Of a DNA stretch of 64,000 bases, positions 1-14,624 are shown in pieces. The position numbers were made by a program, and so were the translations under genes. Source of the stretch: Glycine soja (taxonomy: Eukaryota > Streptophyta > Magnoliopsida > Fabales > Fabaceae); assembly GCF_004193775.1 (NCBI RefSeq), contig NC_041002.1:33453112-33517111 (forward strand), in the 5' to 3' direction. Below the pieces are notes generated by a model that was not told where the DNA came from, did not search any database, and saw only the letters and a list, made by a program, of their open reading frames with translations. Each line of letters starts with the position of its first letter. Position 1 is the first letter of the stretch.

Positions 1-727
1 TGTTATTGCTATTACTTGCAGCCGAATTCAATGACTTATTTTTGATCTCCGATGCTTATCATAATGGTAGAGATACAATGTATTTCTCCTAGAAACTTCG
101 GTTATATTACTCTCTGGATTTTAATTGTTTCCTTTTTAGATTAGATGCTTACTTGGCTAGTCATTGGTTGCTTAGATACAATTTTGTTATTTACATACCT
201 TAGTCATTGGACAAATTACTGTTGATACTCTTGTTCAAGCATGGAAAACAAGGAACTTATTACTTTGGAGAGTTATCATATATGAGTTTATCATATACCA
301 ATATATTGCTAGTTAGATGGTATATTATATATTTGTCTATATTATATATTAGATTTGAGACTTGTGGCTAAAGCAGGGTTTTTCCTAATGTTTTAGATAT
401 TGTTGTGTATGGTGTGTGAATTTTTAATACCTATGCGTATACCATTTGCCTAATTATTGTTTTTAACTTGCTCTTCCTTCTTTTTCCCAGTGTAATGGTT
501 TTTCCTTGACCCCTTTTAGTCTCTATGTAGAAGACTCTTTTGTTGTTCAATATTACTAGGATTTGTCTTTGAGTTTGATTTAAACAATGGCATGCAAGCT
601 TACTATGCTGTCAAGTATAAACTTCACTTTTACTGAGTGATAGATGTTGTAGAATTTAGAAAAGCATAGTTTGTTATTATTGGTTTCTCTCTGTCCTTAT
701 TCTTGCTTTTCTTATAGCTAAAATCAG
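1..727. other. AT-rich flank, no gene seen
   Basis: AT-rich sequence without a convincing reading frame, RNA gene or terminal repeat. It lies directly upstream of the hAT transposase remnant and may be that element's 5' non-coding part, but no hAT terminal inverted repeat was found here, so the left end of the element may lie outside the window. Confidence 0.5.
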
Positions 728-2962
<2,235 letters not shown>

Positions 2963-3379
2963 TGACCACCACTATTAATCTTGATAATTGAAGGAACATT
3001 AGGTGAAGGAATGTTAATTGAGTGTAATTACTATCTATATTTACCTTTTTTGTTAAATTCATTAATGTCGTTGTCTTTTATGGTGATGTTCACTGCAACC
3101 CATGTATATTTTGGGTAATGAGAATTTCAAGCAGAAAAAGTCTAAGGAAGCTAGAGACTGCAATTCCAAGAGCATTGCCTTATCACCAACAATTTTAGGA
3201 CCTATTTTGTTAATCAATAGGACCAAATTTGTTTTAGACTTTCTGTATCTTGTTAGTTTTTTTTTTAGTTTAGCTTTTGTCCAAGTATATTGATTAGTGA
3301 GACTATGCAATTTTACTTGCATTTCTGCTGAAACTAAGTAATTTTATAACTTACATTTATGTTGTTTACATGAAACTAT

Positions 3380-3533
3380 TTATAGTTTAGTTTAATTATT
3401 TAATTTAAAAACTATAATTGAACTGAACTGCTTTTCTCCAATGAACAGTTCATTTCAATTATTAAGAATTGTTTGTATAGTTCAATTCAATTTGGGACAA
3501 AAAATGAACTGAATTGAACTTTGGCCACTCCTA
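3380..3533. repeat. Probable right terminal region of the hAT element
   Basis: Sequence dense in GTTCAATT/GAACTGAA motifs in both orientations ends with CTTTGGCCACTCCTA at 3519-3533. That is the inverted form of the T/CAGGGGTGGCAAA-type terminus common in plant hAT elements. With the transposase remnant ending near 2962, this is a plausible right end; the expected 8-bp target duplication would begin GAACAGTA. The matching left terminus was not found, so the boundary rests on resemblance alone. Confidence 0.4.
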
Positions 3534-5745
3534 GAACAGTAGTATTGTGAAACTCTACGTGAGTGTGCTTGTGCGAAGAGAGTTTTCATGTGTGAGAGCA
3601 AGGTGAAGGTGAGGGTCTTGCGCAGGTTCCTTTGCGTAGAAGTTGAAGGTGAGGATTAGCCAACAGCAGAAGGTGCAACACCACCAATGCCCTTGGTGAG
3701 GCTGTGGGCAGTACTGGTCGGAAGAGTGAGGCTGCAAATATTTTTATACATTGGGGGTGCAAGGAGCAAATAAGCGGCTGTAGAAAGTAAACTCGATTAG
3801 TGTCAACTTAACCGCCAACTTTTGCAACAATAATAAAAAATAAATTAAATTTGTTTAAAACTATCGTGAGAGTGATGTAGTATTATACCTGTCACACTAT
3901 TACTTGACGAACAAACGTATGAAAATAAAAAAAATATATTACATGTACCAAATGCAAAAAAAAAAAGTAGTTTAAGTAATAATATGAAAATAAAGTATTT
4001 TACATGTATAAAAAATATATTTAAGCTTTTAATCTTTATGTGCTTCCCATCTCCCCTCCTCTGGGTAGTTGGGTCACACATGGTTGGAGATTCTCATGAA
4101 ACACGAAAGCTTTTATATGACCTTCATTCCATAAAAACTTTCTAATGGGTTCTAAAGTAAATTCTGTTTTAGTGTTTTAAGGATAGGCATAAACTTATAA
4201 ATTTGAAGTTAACATTAATGAGTTTGACATCTAATATGAATCTTAACACTGTTGAGTTTATAAAATAATGTAGTACCGCATCATCGGTTAAAACAGTAAA
4301 ACCTACTTACACTTACGATAGTGAACCAATATGAAACTTATCATTACATTGTATATAAAATAAATATATTTTATTAATATATAAGTTTTTTTTGAAAGGT
4401 TATTATTATATAATGAGTAAGGTAAATACTATTAATTTTTTTATTGTATGTAAATAACTAGATACACCGTTTTAATGGCCTAAACATAATCTACTTAGGT
4501 AAGATTTGTTAAAAAAAATTAAACTTCGGTTATTTGATGTAATAGTCAATGTCTAAATTAAGAAAAGGGATAAATTATATTAGACCATAAGCCTAAGTGT
4601 GCAAATCAATTTACACTTAGTTGTTTCAACTTAACTAGTCTTGGTTATGCAGCAGGATTGCCTCTGAAAGAAAGGCGTGGTTTCTATCAGAATGAATTTG
4701 AGCTGGGTTGAATACCGATTGTTAGAAAATGAAAAAATTTTAGGACATGAGCATTTTATGTTTATTTCAATTTAAATTTTAAAGCATAATTATTTTTTTA
4801 GTAGTTCTTTCATAACAACTAAAGAAAACGACCATTTCTGAAAAGACAGCAAAAGCAGAGTTCAGACCAAGGTTGCTATATTAAAAAGGCTACAAAGTTT
4901 ATGCATTTCAGTAATGGATGACAATTTAACAACAAATTAAAGAGCCCAAATTCGCCTTTCAATGAAATACTTTAATTCTTCGGCAGAGTTTAGATGCTGA
5001 AATGAAAAATATCAGCAATTAACAATGTTGTGGTTACACCAGAGTAGAACAAGATAAATTTGTTGCTCTCAGCTCCAAGATAAGCTCTCAAAAAATAATT
5101 GAAGGCTGCATCAAAGAAGAAGTTTGGATTCTTTGTTCTTAAAACTTCAGATAACACGTTAGTAATGTTTAAGAGGAAAAAAAATGTCTTCAATATGCTC
5201 TATCCGGGATCACGTTTAAGAGTTAAGACATTTCAAGTCCAACTATACAAAATTAGAGAAATTGAGGGAGTCCTTTGATATGAAACATGGCAGAGCTCAT
5301 GGAAGGAGAAAATGATTTGAAAGAAATCTGAAATTGTATTTATTGGAATGAGAAAAAGTGTATACAAATGAGAATCTATATACTAATAAACTATAACCAA
5401 TATGTAACTAATTAACTAACAGACTAATTAACCTCAATTAACTAACTAACTAACACAACTCATGTATCTCTAATACCCTTGAAAGCTAATTGTGACATCA
5501 ATTCTTAGGCACAACAACAAAATACAGAAGCAAAATTGAAAAAAACAATGATGGGGGAGGTTATATTATATGAATCCAAAAAATTGATGCCAATGGGGGG
5601 ATGAATTAGAATACGAACTTCTTGTATTGGGATTTAATTCACCATCACAAAAACTTTCTGTGTACTATTATGAGACATCATGGGGTGATATGATAAACAA
5701 ATATCTTAAGTACATAGAGTACAACTCTAAGTAAAATGTAGATGA
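3534..5745. other. Intergenic region, no gene recognised
   Basis: Mostly AT-rich. Short open frames on both strands lack recognisable domains. The segment 3540-3740 is more GC-rich but carries no known motif. Around 5276-5455 there is a possible LTR remnant, listed separately. The part nearest 5745 should contain the 3' UTR of the receptor kinase gene transcribed toward it. Confidence 0.5.
5276..5455 (-). mobile_element. Possible short solo LTR remnant
   Basis: Read on the minus strand the segment starts TGTTAGTTAGTTAG, carries a TATATAGA-like box and an AATAAATAC stretch, and ends in CA, the layout of a small Copia LTR. The flanking five bases (TCCTT and CAACT) do not match, so no target duplication supports it. 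Confidence 0.28.
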
Positions 5746-7809
5746 TCACATTGTTTGTCCTTTACCATGGGGACTAAAAAGAGATGTACCAGTTAAAGAT
5801 GGAAAACTAGAATCCATGTCTCTATTTCTACCATAGGAACCTGTGTTCATCTGATCAAACGAAGAAGATTCAAGTGAGTGCAAGAATTCATCAAAACCCT
5901 CCTGGTAACCTCCCTCTCCCGGCTTTCTCAACTCATCTGGCACACCAACTTCTCCTTCCAAAAACCTCACCACCTGTCTCATGCTAGGCCTAGCAGTGGG
6001 TGAACCATTTGAACACAGAAGCCCCAATTTCAACACCATGAGCATCTCTCTTTCATTAAAAACACCATTTAGTTTAGGGTCCACCATATTGAGTATTCTC
6101 CCTTGTTTGAATTTGTTCCACACACAATCAACCAAAACCATATCTTCTGGCATTGCCTTTGGCTCAAGTGGTCTTAGCCCACATGCCACCTCTAGTAAAA
6201 GTGCACCAAATGCAAAAACATCTGAGCTAGGAGTGGCCTTCCCTGTCCTAGGCACCTCAGGTGCCAAATAGCCCAAGGTCCCCACCACCCTTGTGGTACT
6301 TGGATTAGTCCCATGTTCATACAACCTTGCTAATCCAAAATCTCCTAGTCTTCCATTGAGTTCACCGTCTAGAAGCACATTGCTAGCCTTCACATCTCTA
6401 TGTATCACCACCTGCTCATAGCCCTCGTGAAGATACAAAAGGGCTGAAGCAACATCCTTGATGACCTTAAACCTTTGCTCCCAACTTAGGATTGTTTCTG
6501 GCTCGTTAAACAAGTACTTGTCTAAGCTCCCATTTTCCATGAAATCATACACAAGGAGGAGGTCACCCAGGCGGCGACACCACCCCAGCAACTGAACCAA
6601 ATTCCGGTGGCGAAGCCGGCCTATGCTGGCTATTTCTGATACAAATTCCCTCAGGCCTTGATTGGAGTCATGTGAAATTCTCTTAACAGCAACCTGGGTA
6701 TTGGAATTTGGCAATGTTCCTTTGTAAACACTCCCAAACCCACCTTGTCCAAGCAGCTCTTTGTCCTTGAACCCTTTTGTTGCTTTCTTGAGCTCTTGGT
6801 AGGAGTACCTATGTGGCCCAATCTCTAGCTCCCAAGCTTCTATGACATCAGCATTCTTGTACCTTCTGTACATGTAGATGCCAAATAAGACAGCACACAA
6901 TGCAAGAACAACAACAGAGACTGAAACCCCAATTATCAGAGATGTGTGTTTCTTCTTTGGCCCTGGAAGCTGTGGGAGAGAAGAGAGATCAAGGGGTGGA
7001 GCTGGCCCATTGATTTTGAAGCTCCATCCCAAGATGTAATGGGAGCTAGCAAGCAACCCTGTTGATGCAGAGAACCCAACATACATGGATTCCTTAAGGA
7101 TTGGTGAAAGATCCACATGATAGGACAAGAGTGGCCTTTTGGGTTTGGTAGAAGATGCAGAAATCGTGACATGGACCACACTTTTAGCAGCATCATAATC
7201 AACCCAAGCTAGAATAGGTACCCTACTTTGGAGGGTGAGATTCTGTTTGCTTGAATCATCATCCCCAGTGTAGTAACCTGCAGATGCAGAGGCATTGGAG
7301 GCCAAGCTATTGATGTCAATTCCAACATGGTTGTCATCAATGTCCCCAAACTCAAAATCCTTTGCTGTGTCAAACTCAACAGCAAAGAGGTGGTTGGAGA
7401 AGTTCCCTATGTTACTTGAGTCAAGAATACCAAGATATTGGCTTGGATGAGCCTTCAGATCCTTAGAAGGAGCAATTGTAAAAGCAAGGCCATGCCCTCC
7501 TAGCTTTGGAAACTCAGGAACAATAGCCAAAGCAAAAGAGGAAGAAAAGGAGAAAGCTTTACCACCACTAGAGTTCTTGAACCGAAAAGGGGTTGGATAA
7601 AAAGCATGACCCATCACTTTACTTGAATCATTTGTGAGTTTCAGTACCCCATTTGGCTCTATTTCTGCAACCCCATCAAGGGTCATGTTGTTGCTTCCCA
7701 GACCCTTGAATCCAGCATAGAAGAGCTGGTTTGGCTGAGATGAAACTGGGATCAGAAGGAACACCAACAAAGGCAGGAGCTTGAGGAGCATGTTGAGTTT
7801 GGTGGCCAT
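5746..7809 (-). CDS. L-type lectin-domain receptor-like kinase (clade IV/S.4-like)
   Basis: Plasma-membrane receptor kinase of 687 residues in one uninterrupted exon, as usual for this family. Residues 1-24 are a hydrophobic signal peptide. About 27-265 form a legume-lectin domain with the VEFDT (D147) and DNHVGID (N160) metal-site motifs and several N-glycosylation sites; the GGHG at 104-107, in place of the GDG of soluble lectins, is normal in receptor kinases. About 290-313 is a transmembrane helix followed by YRRYK. The kinase domain spans about 347-618: glycine loop G354-G359, VAVK lysine K376, HRD aspartate D472 (an RD kinase), DFG 490-492, APE 516-518. All catalytic residues are present, so it should be active. 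The serine-rich tail (640-687) is longer than in many relatives. IGPHRY before the kinase resembles Arabidopsis LECRK-S.4. The family acts in immunity and pollen or stress signalling; the ligand cannot be told. Start at the first ATG, which precedes the signal peptide. Confidence 0.95.
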   Translation of the reverse strand: MATKLNMLLKLLPLLVFLLIPVSSQPNQLFYAGFKGLGSNNMTLDGVAEIEPNGVLKLTNDSSKVMGHAFYPTPFRFKNSSGGKAFSFSSSFALAIVPEFPKLGGHGLAFTIAPSKDLKAHPSQYLGILDSSNIGNFSNHLFAVEFDTAKDFEFGDIDDNHVGIDINSLASNASASAGYYTGDDDSSKQNLTLQSRVPILAWVDYDAAKSVVHVTISASSTKPKRPLLSYHVDLSPILKESMYVGFSASTGLLASSHYILGWSFKINGPAPPLDLSSLPQLPGPKKKHTSLIIGVSVSVVVLALCAVLFGIYMYRRYKNADVIEAWELEIGPHRYSYQELKKATKGFKDKELLGQGGFGSVYKGTLPNSNTQVAVKRISHDSNQGLREFVSEIASIGRLRHRNLVQLLGWCRRLGDLLLVYDFMENGSLDKYLFNEPETILSWEQRFKVIKDVASALLYLHEGYEQVVIHRDVKASNVLLDGELNGRLGDFGLARLYEHGTNPSTTRVVGTLGYLAPEVPRTGKATPSSDVFAFGALLLEVACGLRPLEPKAMPEDMVLVDCVWNKFKQGRILNMVDPKLNGVFNEREMLMVLKLGLLCSNGSPTARPSMRQVVRFLEGEVGVPDELRKPGEGGYQEGFDEFLHSLESSSFDQMNTGSYGRNRDMDSSFPSLTGTSLFSPHGKGQTM

Positions 7810-9841
7810 GAGGCAAGATATGGAAAATCAAGGACTTTGAATGATTACAAGGGTTTGAACTTTGAGCCTTGACGGTTCAAAACATTAATTGCTATGAACA
7901 GATAGAATGTGTTGTGAGTAAAAAGGTGGCAAAATAATAATAATAAAAAAGGTCACACTGACGCTCTGCTCATTTTTGAAGGATTTGGTGAAGATGGAAT
8001 TGATGGGTGGCTATGAAGGATTATTAGGAATGAAGGAAGCAAAGATAGGAACTAGTTGTCCACATGGCTCAGCAGTAAAGTTAAAGCCGTGGGTTTGGGG
8101 GTTGGGTTGGTTCACTTCTGGGAACTAAGTGGGGGATGCCACAAAAGTCTAACATTTGAATAAATAATGGTCTAAAATCATACGAATATGATGCATGAAA
8201 GTGGAGCTTACATGTCTTTGAGATCCTTTGGAGAATGAAAGGAATCTACCTGTGATGTGTGTGTTCAGTTTTGATGATGGTAAAATATAAAATGAGTTTG
8301 AAAACGTAAGTTAGAAAATCAAGTTGTGATTGAGAATGATGGTTACATGGAATGCTAATAACAATACTAGCAATATTTTCTTTTTGAAATTTATTATTAA
8401 AAATAAATTTTACTATAGCTTACTTTTAAATTAAAAAAAAAAAGTGTCTGCTCACATTATAATTGAAAACATAACGTTCGATTGAAGTTAACTTTGTAAA
8501 TTTAACTTGATGCTTGATGCTTTCTACGTTCAATAAAAAGTGAGAGAAGTAATTTTGAAGTAAATTTCAATAATAAAGAGTGTTAGAAAAAAATATTATT
8601 AGCATTATAAATCTTCTTATAAACTTTTCTAACATTTTATAAAAAAATTGTACCAAATAAAAAGTAAATAAATTTTCCTAATATTTTATAAACATACTAA
8701 ATAAAAATAAATATATTTAATATCTTGAAAATATAAAATATTTAATATATTTTTATGTTTAATAAGTAAAAAGACTGGTAAGAAAATGTTATAAACAGAA
8801 TATAGAATTATTCTAATGCACAGTGTGCTATAGAATATACAATTTCAACTTTATTTGATAGACTCGCCGAAACTGTTTTGGGGATGGATTAGTCTCCAAA
8901 AAGAGCAAGTATGTTGTTGGTCCTACCTAATGGGGCTCAATGGGTCATGTTGATGGCTGTTGCTTCCTGCACCCATAGGAAAGTTAAATGACCCTAAAGA
9001 GACAAAAATGTCCCTATGCTCTCTTAAACACATCATCAGGCACCCTCAAGCAAAAAAACCCTAGCATGACACAAGTAGTTCGACAGAGTTGGCGGGCTCC
9101 TAGACATGCAACGCAACATGAAAATAGTTTGACGGTGTGTAATGAAGCACTCTCTTGGACTCATGCGTGGGGAAAATGATGTGGTCATTCTTGTTAGCTA
9201 GATCAATTGTCACTGTGAATGCGAACTACGCCATCTTCAGGTCGGTTGTGCCACCACCAGTGACATTGTTAGGTCTGGATCCTCCATTGACCACTGGACG
9301 AACTATCATATATTCAATTTTGATGATTACAAAAGTATAAATTATAGATGGACTAATGAGTTATTATTAAGTGAACAAGACTGACTATGAAAACAAGCTC
9401 GCTTATTATCTATTCACCTTCTACAACTTTAGTAAGTATGCGTTCACTTATAAGAGGAAAATAATTTTGTTAAGATATATTCAGCGTCCAATGCGTTGTT
9501 TAATTAACCACGTCCAAGTATTGTGAAAACCAATTTTGTTTGTACTATTATTCCTATCTTCGCCATTCAGAGCACACCACGTGGTTTCACCCCCAACTGT
9601 GAGATAACTGTGACACTCTCTACCCCGACATATAAATAAATAAAATATATAAAAAATATTGGTAACCAAATTCACACGGGTAAAAGGTTCACATTCACTT
9701 CACTATTATCAATTAAAACTTATTAAAAATATATTCGGCTCGAAACAAGGCCGTCAAAATTTACAAAAATATTTTGTTAAATCAGTGAGATAAAATAAAA
9801 TAGACTAACATTATGCAATTAATATAAAACTTATGCCCCAC
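7810..9841. other. Receptor kinase upstream region and intergenic DNA
   Basis: The first few hundred bases hold the presumed promoter and 5' UTR of the minus-strand kinase gene; an ATT-repeat (about 7930-7950) could serve as a TATA-like region but no box is certain. 8380-8820 is very AT-rich. 8860-9340 is more GC-rich with short open frames and no recognised domain. No terminal repeats were identified here. Confidence 0.45.
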
Positions 9842-10529
9842 TGTCACATCCTATCAAAGCATTGTGTCCCGACGTCCTTCAGCACAAGGTTCCTTTAAGC
9901 ACTTCACCTAGCCATCTGCTTCCCCGAACACAAGGTTCAAGATCATCACAGGATCCAAACACAAACATCAAACCGGGAGTGAGTTATCACATTCCTAACT
10001 ACTAGAGAGAAACAAAACAATATATAGTAGTCAAATACAATTTACTTAGCATATCTCACATTATTTCATCTCTTTGTCATTCAAAATTCACTTTTCAATC
10101 ATCAATCACACCTTTCAATCATCAATCACAATACACAAGAATCACACACTCCGATCAAGACATAATAACACATCAATTTTATAACGAACAATTAGCAAGC
10201 ACATGAGACAATTATGCTAAGACTCAAGCTTATATGCAATGTGGTACCATGTCAGTGAAAAACCACCCTGGGGCGCTTAGGAGTACATAACAAGACACAC
10301 CACACAATGGATTTGTCAGGTCACTCTCACTAAGTAAGATCATAGGGAGACCAGTCAGAGTTACGATATTTTGCGAGAATGCTCCAACCATATGGGATCA
10401 GCATAGGCTTAAAGGAGCACTCAAATCCGATGACCCCCAAGGCCTACACTCCGAAGAGTCCGTCAGGGTCTCTCCCTCCTGATTCAGGTCCAACCCCTAA
10501 AACCATTTTAGCACACAGACACTACTAGT

Positions 10530-11100
10530 GAATTATACAATACCCACGACCTCACACTCGTGTCTTAAGCACGTACAACATATTGCGCTACAATTTAACA
10601 CTGGTTCCTAAATAGGAACCTACACTTTCTCTTTAACACTGGTTCCTAAATAGGAAACCTACACTTTCTCTTTAACACTGCACATTTACACTTTTCTCAA
10701 GATAACACTGGTCGGGTTATTGTACAATTCACAGCTTACAACACAAATAATGTCACATCAAGAGTTAATCACACACTTATTCACAACCAAAACTCATTCA
10801 CAATTTCACATCTCATAATGTCACAATCCACCATCACATGTTTTCACGTAGCTCACAATTCAATACCTGTTCTACTTTACACTTTTACTCAATCTCAATA
10901 ACAATATTATAATCTCAAGGCAACATATCATTCCACAATTCATCACATATTTCATTTATAAGCACAACTCATGAATTATACAATACCACGACCTCACACT
11001 CATGTTTCAAACATGTTTAACACAATTGCGCTACAATTTAACACTGGTTCCTAACTAGGAACCTACACTTTCTCTTTAACACTGCACATAAACACTGGTC
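10530..11100. repeat. Internal ~440-bp direct duplication in the long LTR
   Basis: The block starting GAATTATACAATACC at about 10,530 (then CACGACCTCACACTC, TTGCGCTACAATTTAACACTGG and TAGGAACCTACACTTTC) is repeated with mismatches from about 10,975. The TTTAACACTGGTTCCTAA sub-motif occurs three times. Confidence 0.8.
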
Positions 11101-11509
11101 GGGTTATTGTATAATTCATAGCTCACGATATAATTAATGTAACATCAAGTGTTAACACATCCACTTATTCACAATCGAATATCATGTCCACACTTTAACA
11201 TCTCATAACATCACATCAACCATGGCATAACATTCCCAATGATATTCATACGATACAACATACACATGTTCATGAAATTTAACCATAATATTCTCAAACT
11301 CCAACACTTAATAATTTTTGGAATCATACTATAACACTCTACAATATTATTTACATAAATTATTAATATAAATAGCTACCTCTATATCTATAAACTAGCA
11401 TACATCATATTGAATCACAAATTTCAAAGTAAGCTTTCAATGCACAAATTCTGAATAATTATATGAACACTTTGGTCAATTTCAATTATGATATTAATTT
11501 TTTAAAATT

Positions 11510-11526
11510 ATATATAAAAACCTAAA
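11510..11526. repeat. Target-site duplication, left copy
   Basis: ATATATAAAAACCTAAA, identical to 12,461-12,477 and flanking the LINE insertion. Confidence 0.93.
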
Positions 11527-12460
11527 TTCTGGAGAGTCAGACGACTTTCCCATCACAATTGGTTTACATCAAGGGTCAACCCTTAGCCCCTACCTTTTTA
11601 CCTTAATTCTGGATGTCCTCACGGAACAAATCCAAGAGATAGCGCTGAGATGCATGCTTTTTGCAGATGACATAGTCCTCCTTGGAGAGTCGAGGGAGGA
11701 GTTGAATGAGAGGTTGAAAACTTGGAGACGAGCTCTAGAAACACATGGCTTTCGCCTAAGCAGAAGCAAATCGGAGTATATGAAATGTAAGTTCAACAAA
11801 AGAAGGAGGGTTTCTAACTCAGAGGTGAAAATAGGAGACCATATTATCCCTCAAGTCACACGGTTTAAATATCTTGGGTCTGTAATACAGGATGATGGGG
11901 AAATTGAAGGGGATGTGAATCATCGCATTCAAGCAGGATGGATGAAATGGAGAAAAGCATCGGGGGTGTTATGTGATGCAAAGGTACCGATCAAGCTAAA
12001 GGGAAAGTTTTATCGGACTGCGGTAAGACCGGCGATTTTGTACGGAACAGAATGTTGGGCGGTCAAGAGCCAACATGAGAATAAAGTAGGTGTAGCGGAG
12101 ATGAGGATGTTGCGGTGGATGTGTGGTAAGACTCGACAGGATAAAATTAGAAACGAAGCTATTAGAGAGAGGGTTGGAGTAGCGCCTATTGTAGAGAAGA
12201 TGGTGGAAAATAGACTTAGGTGGTTTGGGCATGTAGAGAGAAGACCGGTAGACTCTGTAGTGAGGAGAGTAGACCAGATGGAGAGAAAACAAACAATTCG
12301 AGGCAGAGGAAGACCCAAAAAGACTATAAGAGAGGTTATCAAAAAGGATCTCGAAATTAATGGTTTGGATAGAAGTATGGTACTTGATAGAACATTATGG
12401 CGGAAGTTGATCCATGTAGCCGACCCCACCTAGTGGGATAAGGCGTTGTTTGTTTGTTGT
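11527..12460 (+). mobile_element. 5'-truncated RTE-type LINE fragment (reverse transcriptase C-terminal part)
   Basis: Non-LTR retrotransposon fragment of 934 bases. Upstream of the longest open frame the coding sequence already reads GLHQGSTLSPYLFTLILD, a reverse-transcriptase motif; the open frame at 11,654-12,433 (259 residues) carries the catalytic FADD at its start (LFADDIVLLGES), then a thumb and C-terminal region with FKYLGSVIQ and RLRWFGHVERR, typical of plant LINE proteins. The frame stops at TAG just before a short GTTGTTTGTTTGTTGT tail, the TTG-type 3' end of RTE-like LINEs. Endonuclease and most of the fingers domain are missing through 5' truncation. A perfect 17-base duplication flanks the insert, so the insertion is fairly recent and occurred within the long LTR. 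Confidence 0.92.
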
Positions 12461-12477
12461 ATATATAAAAACCTAAA
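12461..12477. repeat. Target-site duplication, right copy
   Basis: Exact second copy of the 17-base target sequence at 11,510-11,526, directly after the TTG-type tail of the LINE. Confidence 0.93.
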
Positions 12478-12925
12478 AAAAGCAAGAAAAAGAGAAAATA
12501 CAAAATCAATATCTCTCTCTAAATTTTTCCTTACTTTATTTCATCAATTCATATTAATTAGAAAAATGCTCGATTTATAGGGTTCACGCTCAACACAATA
12601 GCATATCAATTTCACAACAATTGGTCTGTCAAACATATATAATTCACTGTAATAATTATAAGGATAAAATGAAAATTGCAAAAACACCCGAAAACTTATT
12701 CCAATTGATATCTCTAAGGATCCCTACACATGTTCTCACTAATTCCTAATTGTGAATAACTCATCCCTTACCTCTAAGCGGACTCATGTGTCTTCCAACA
12801 GCGATAGCAGCATCTCTAGTGGTCCCCTGAGATTCCTTCAGTTATTCCTCCGCCTGCTCCGATAGAATTCCCAAACGTCAGAGAGACGGAGAAGAGACTG
12901 AAACCTCCACTTGTACTGTCTTCAT

Positions 12926-13920
12926 GCGATTCCTTTTTCTTCCTTCCGGAATATTATCTCCCAAATTCCAATGGTGGAAGTGTGCGAAATTGAATTTCAA
13001 ACAACATATCAAAATTTCATGAAAATCCAACGGTTATCGAAACCGAGATCGTAATTTTACTGAAACCATTTTGGGTTTCTGCGGGAAAGGAAAAGGCTAC
13101 AATGCGAAAGGTATTTCTCTCAGCTCAAAGATGATATCCAAATTCCCAATGGTGCGAATGCTCGAAATTGGGCTGCGAACGTAGTGCTCAAATTTTACGA
13201 CGATCCAACGGTGAATAAGTCTGAGATCATCGTTTTTCTGAGAAGAAACGAAATTGTGAGGCAGAGGAGGCTGAGGAGTCAGTCTGAAAACTGACCTAGC
13301 ATGTTGCTATTTATAGTTAGGGGTATTTACGACCTATTATTTACTCTATTTATTTATTTATTATTTATTATTATATAAAAACAAACATTATTTTATTTTC
13401 TATCAAACAAATAAATAAAATGACAGCATGTTGCGATTCCTTTTACTCCCTCCTTGTATATTATCTCGCAAATCTCAACGGTGAAAGTGTGTGCAATTGA
13501 ATTTTGAACAACATATCAAAATTTCATGAAAATCCAACGGTTAACGAAACTGGGATCATAGTTTTACCGAGACAGCTCTGGGTTTCGGCGGGAAAGGAAA
13601 ATGGTACAATGCGAGGGGTATTTCTCTTAGCTCAGACATGATATCAAAATTCCCAACGGTGAGAATGCTCGGAATTGGGTTGGGAACGTTCTGCTCAAAT
13701 TTCACAACGATCCAACGGTGAACAAGTCCGAGATCGTCATTTTTCTGAGATAGGTTTGGTGGGCTGCGGGAAAAAGAAAGAGTTTTGAGTGGAGAAAGAG
13801 AAAACGAAAATGAGGGGAAAAGGAGACACCTGACTTAACATAATTATTTATACCTAAGGTACTCAGCCTATTATTTGCTCTTTATTTATTTATTTTACTA
13901 AAAAACTTTTTAAATTTATG
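12926..13920. repeat. Tandem ~500-bp duplication at the right end of the long LTR
   Basis: Two diverged copies begin TGCGATTCCTTTT at about 12,926 and 13,432. Each contains a block ending ATATCAAAATTTCATGAAAA, then a block with GGCGGGAAAGGAAA or a near variant, then GATGATATC-type and TCCAACGGTGAA blocks, in the same order. Confidence 0.85.
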
Positions 13921-13942
13921 TTAAAAAAAATGGGATGTTACA

Positions 13943-14624
13943 CTGAGATTAATAAACAATAAAAGAATGAATATTTTGCCAATAATATTCCCTATTATTA
14001 ATTAAATGTGCATAGCTTTAGACAATATCAAAGGCAAGACCTAAATAATACTAAGCAAAATACTATGTGAAAATTCCTACAGCAAATGGATTGAATGTGA
14101 TTTATGTAAATCAAAGTCACCAAAAAATTTCTATTAGAGGAAATGAAGCTTGACATCCACCCTCTTGCCACCAAAGGAACTGGTAGCTAAGCACTCCTTA
14201 CCATTTCCAGTCTCTTATATTTATTTTATTTTTGTGAGAAAAGTGTTATTACTTTAAGTTATTAATGTCATGGTAGTACTTTGGTTTTTAAGATATAGTT
14301 TTCATTAGTGTTTTGGCTCTCGTGTGTTTCGACACATCATTTTAATATTTCAATGATGCTAATATTTTGTAATGTGTCCGATCGTTGATTTACAATGTTT
14401 GGTTCAATCTTTTTTACCTCTAATTTTGAGCTTTTGTTCATTTAATATATATATATATATTCCCTTTCTTTTAACTCAAATTTTTTTCTTTTCTTAAAAG
14501 ACACTTAAAAAAAAACCTGAGCCTAACACTATGTACATGTTACAAATCAGCTGTAGTAATTTGGTGCAGTCCTTAGTCACTGGCGCAATTTCCTAGGCCC
14601 TACCCAATTGATGCAGTCACTGGC
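13943..14624. other. Intergenic spacer
   Basis: AT-rich sequence between two LTR-like elements, with a short AT dinucleotide run near 14,445. No gene, exon or RNA recognised; in particular the missing last exon of the PurE fragment is not found here. Confidence 0.5.

Larger units (their letters stand above)
9842..13942. mobile_element. Long LTR-like element (probable solo LTR) carrying a LINE
   Basis: The segment begins TGTCACATCC and ends GGATGTTACA; these are inverted copies at 9 of 10 positions and give the TG...CA ends of an LTR. No retroviral-type gene lies between them, and removing the inserted LINE and one target copy leaves about 3.15 kb, long but within the range of large Ty3 LTRs. 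Internal duplications are strong: about 10,530-10,700 recurs at about 10,972-11,100, and about 12,926-13,410 recurs at about 13,430-13,920. The five bases outside the ends (CCCAC and CTGAG) do not match. A direct CACTG repeat at 9839-9843 and 13,941-13,945 overlaps the termini and could be an alternative target duplication. Solo LTR is the favoured reading; the family is not identified. Confidence 0.55.

Noticed and set aside
3062..4081. Short frames of 60-86 codons as small host genes
   Set aside because: No domain, no codon-bias signal, overlapping frames on both strands in AT-rich DNA.
12010..12429. Minus-strand 139-codon frame opposite the LINE
   Set aside because: Shadow of the LINE reverse transcriptase frame with no domain of its own.
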